DNA from: Acorus gramineus
Taxonomy: Eukaryota > Streptophyta > Magnoliopsida > Acorales > Acoraceae
DNA length: 64,000 nucleotides
Assembly (NCBI GenBank): GCA_030737835.1
Contig: CM060856.1
Span: 11,956,217 to 12,020,216 of the forward strand
Direction: 5' to 3'
Below, piece after piece: positions 63,511 to 64,000 of this stretch. The notes under the pieces are model-generated. The model saw only the letters and a list, made by a program, of their open reading frames with translations. It did no database searches and was not told the origin of the DNA. Position numbers and translations under genes: made by a program. Each line of letters starts with the position of its first letter. The first letter of the stretch is position 1.

Positions 63511-64000
63511 TTTTGGTGAAAATTGAAATAAACAATTATAAAAAATTATAAAATTTACATTGACCATATGCCCAAAAAAAAATTGAAATCCACGTGTGTG
63601 TGTGTGTATTCAATTTCAATTGAAGCATACATTGATGTCCAAAATTGAGGCCACATTGATGCCCAAGTATAATTCACCTCTTTTATAAATAAATATATAA
63701 ATAAATAAATTTAAATGAGATGGGGGTTATGCTTATTAAAAGAATTTTAACTAAAGATTTTACCAAAAAATTGGGCTCACTTATTAGGGGGGGTGTACTT
63801 ATTAAGAAAATCTAAATGGATCTTTGACAATAAAATCCATTTAAAAGGGGTTTATTTATAATGTTGAGGGGAAAATTCAATGTCAAACATATGCTTTTCT
63901 ACAACACACACATAAGATGTCACAAGAGTATACAAGGCATATATGAGTTTCTACGGTATTTTTTTTCTCTAATCATCATCAAGATATAAATTTATATACT
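62929..64000. other. AT-rich right edge
   Basis: No gene supported. Includes a (TA)n run at 63482-63506 and a short GT run near 63594-63607. 63230-63872 appears as an insertion when compared with the first copy of the direct repeat (flanks 'aattgattgtaaaa' and 'aaaattcaatgtc'). Confidence 0.5.
63873..64000. repeat. Direct repeat, copy 2 (runs off the window)
   Basis: Matches 61411-61547 up to the last base of the window, so the repeat is longer than what is visible. Confidence 0.85.

Overview
This is nuclear DNA from a flowering plant. The genes are split by GT-AG introns, and the window holds a Copia-type LTR element primed by initiator tRNA-Met, MITEs, LINE debris, long A/T-rich spacers and five plant-type gene families (remorin, TOM1/TOM3, SEN1/UPF1-like helicase, NDC1 nucleoporin, flotillin). 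GC-rich first coding exons in the remorin, TOM3-like and NDC1 genes beside AT-rich introns would suit a monocot or an early-diverging angiosperm, but I cannot name the species. Exon boundaries below were worked out by hand from splice signals, reading phase and family conservation. Every listed join keeps frame.

Layout. 1-8.6 kb: gene-free, with a 1.9-kb non-autonomous LTR retrotransposon (952-2856, 5-bp target duplication) and an LTR-like fragment ending in poly(A). 8.7-13.0 kb, minus: remorin, 6 exons, 497 aa. 13.3-17.5 kb: AT-rich spacer, then a 0.3-kb tandem duplication. 18.2-26.1 kb, minus: TOM3-like membrane protein, 11 exons, 284 aa, with a 4.6-kb intron that holds a LINE fragment, a hAT MITE and a 21-codon tandem repeat. 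28.17 kb: tRNA-Ser(AGA). 28.6-44.6 kb, minus: three tandem SF1 helicase genes A, B and C (959, 929 and 931 aa), all open. 45-47 kb: fold-back element and a LINE RNase H remnant. 49.0-53.3 kb, minus: nucleoporin NDC1, 4 exons, 519 aa. 53.7-55.0 kb: 1.3-kb fold-back element. 56.5-57.8 kb, minus: a broken flotillin whose C-terminal part is replaced by 11-residue repeats. 59.5-61.1 kb: a 480-bp module repeated three times plus a decayed copy. 61-64 kb: AT-rich, with a Mutator-like MITE and a direct repeat running off the window edge.

Most notable: the middle helicase gene B is a chimera, with the 3' end of C and the 5' end of A, and the spacer is duplicated exactly as one unequal crossover between A and C predicts. 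The exchange point can be narrowed to 26 bp inside an exon. A and B also share two insertions absent from C: a whole intron, and 0.45 kb of LTR-like DNA in another intron. No gene cluster here looks like a metabolic pathway. Remorin, TOM3-like, NDC1 and flotillin are all membrane-associated proteins, but I see no evidence that they work together.
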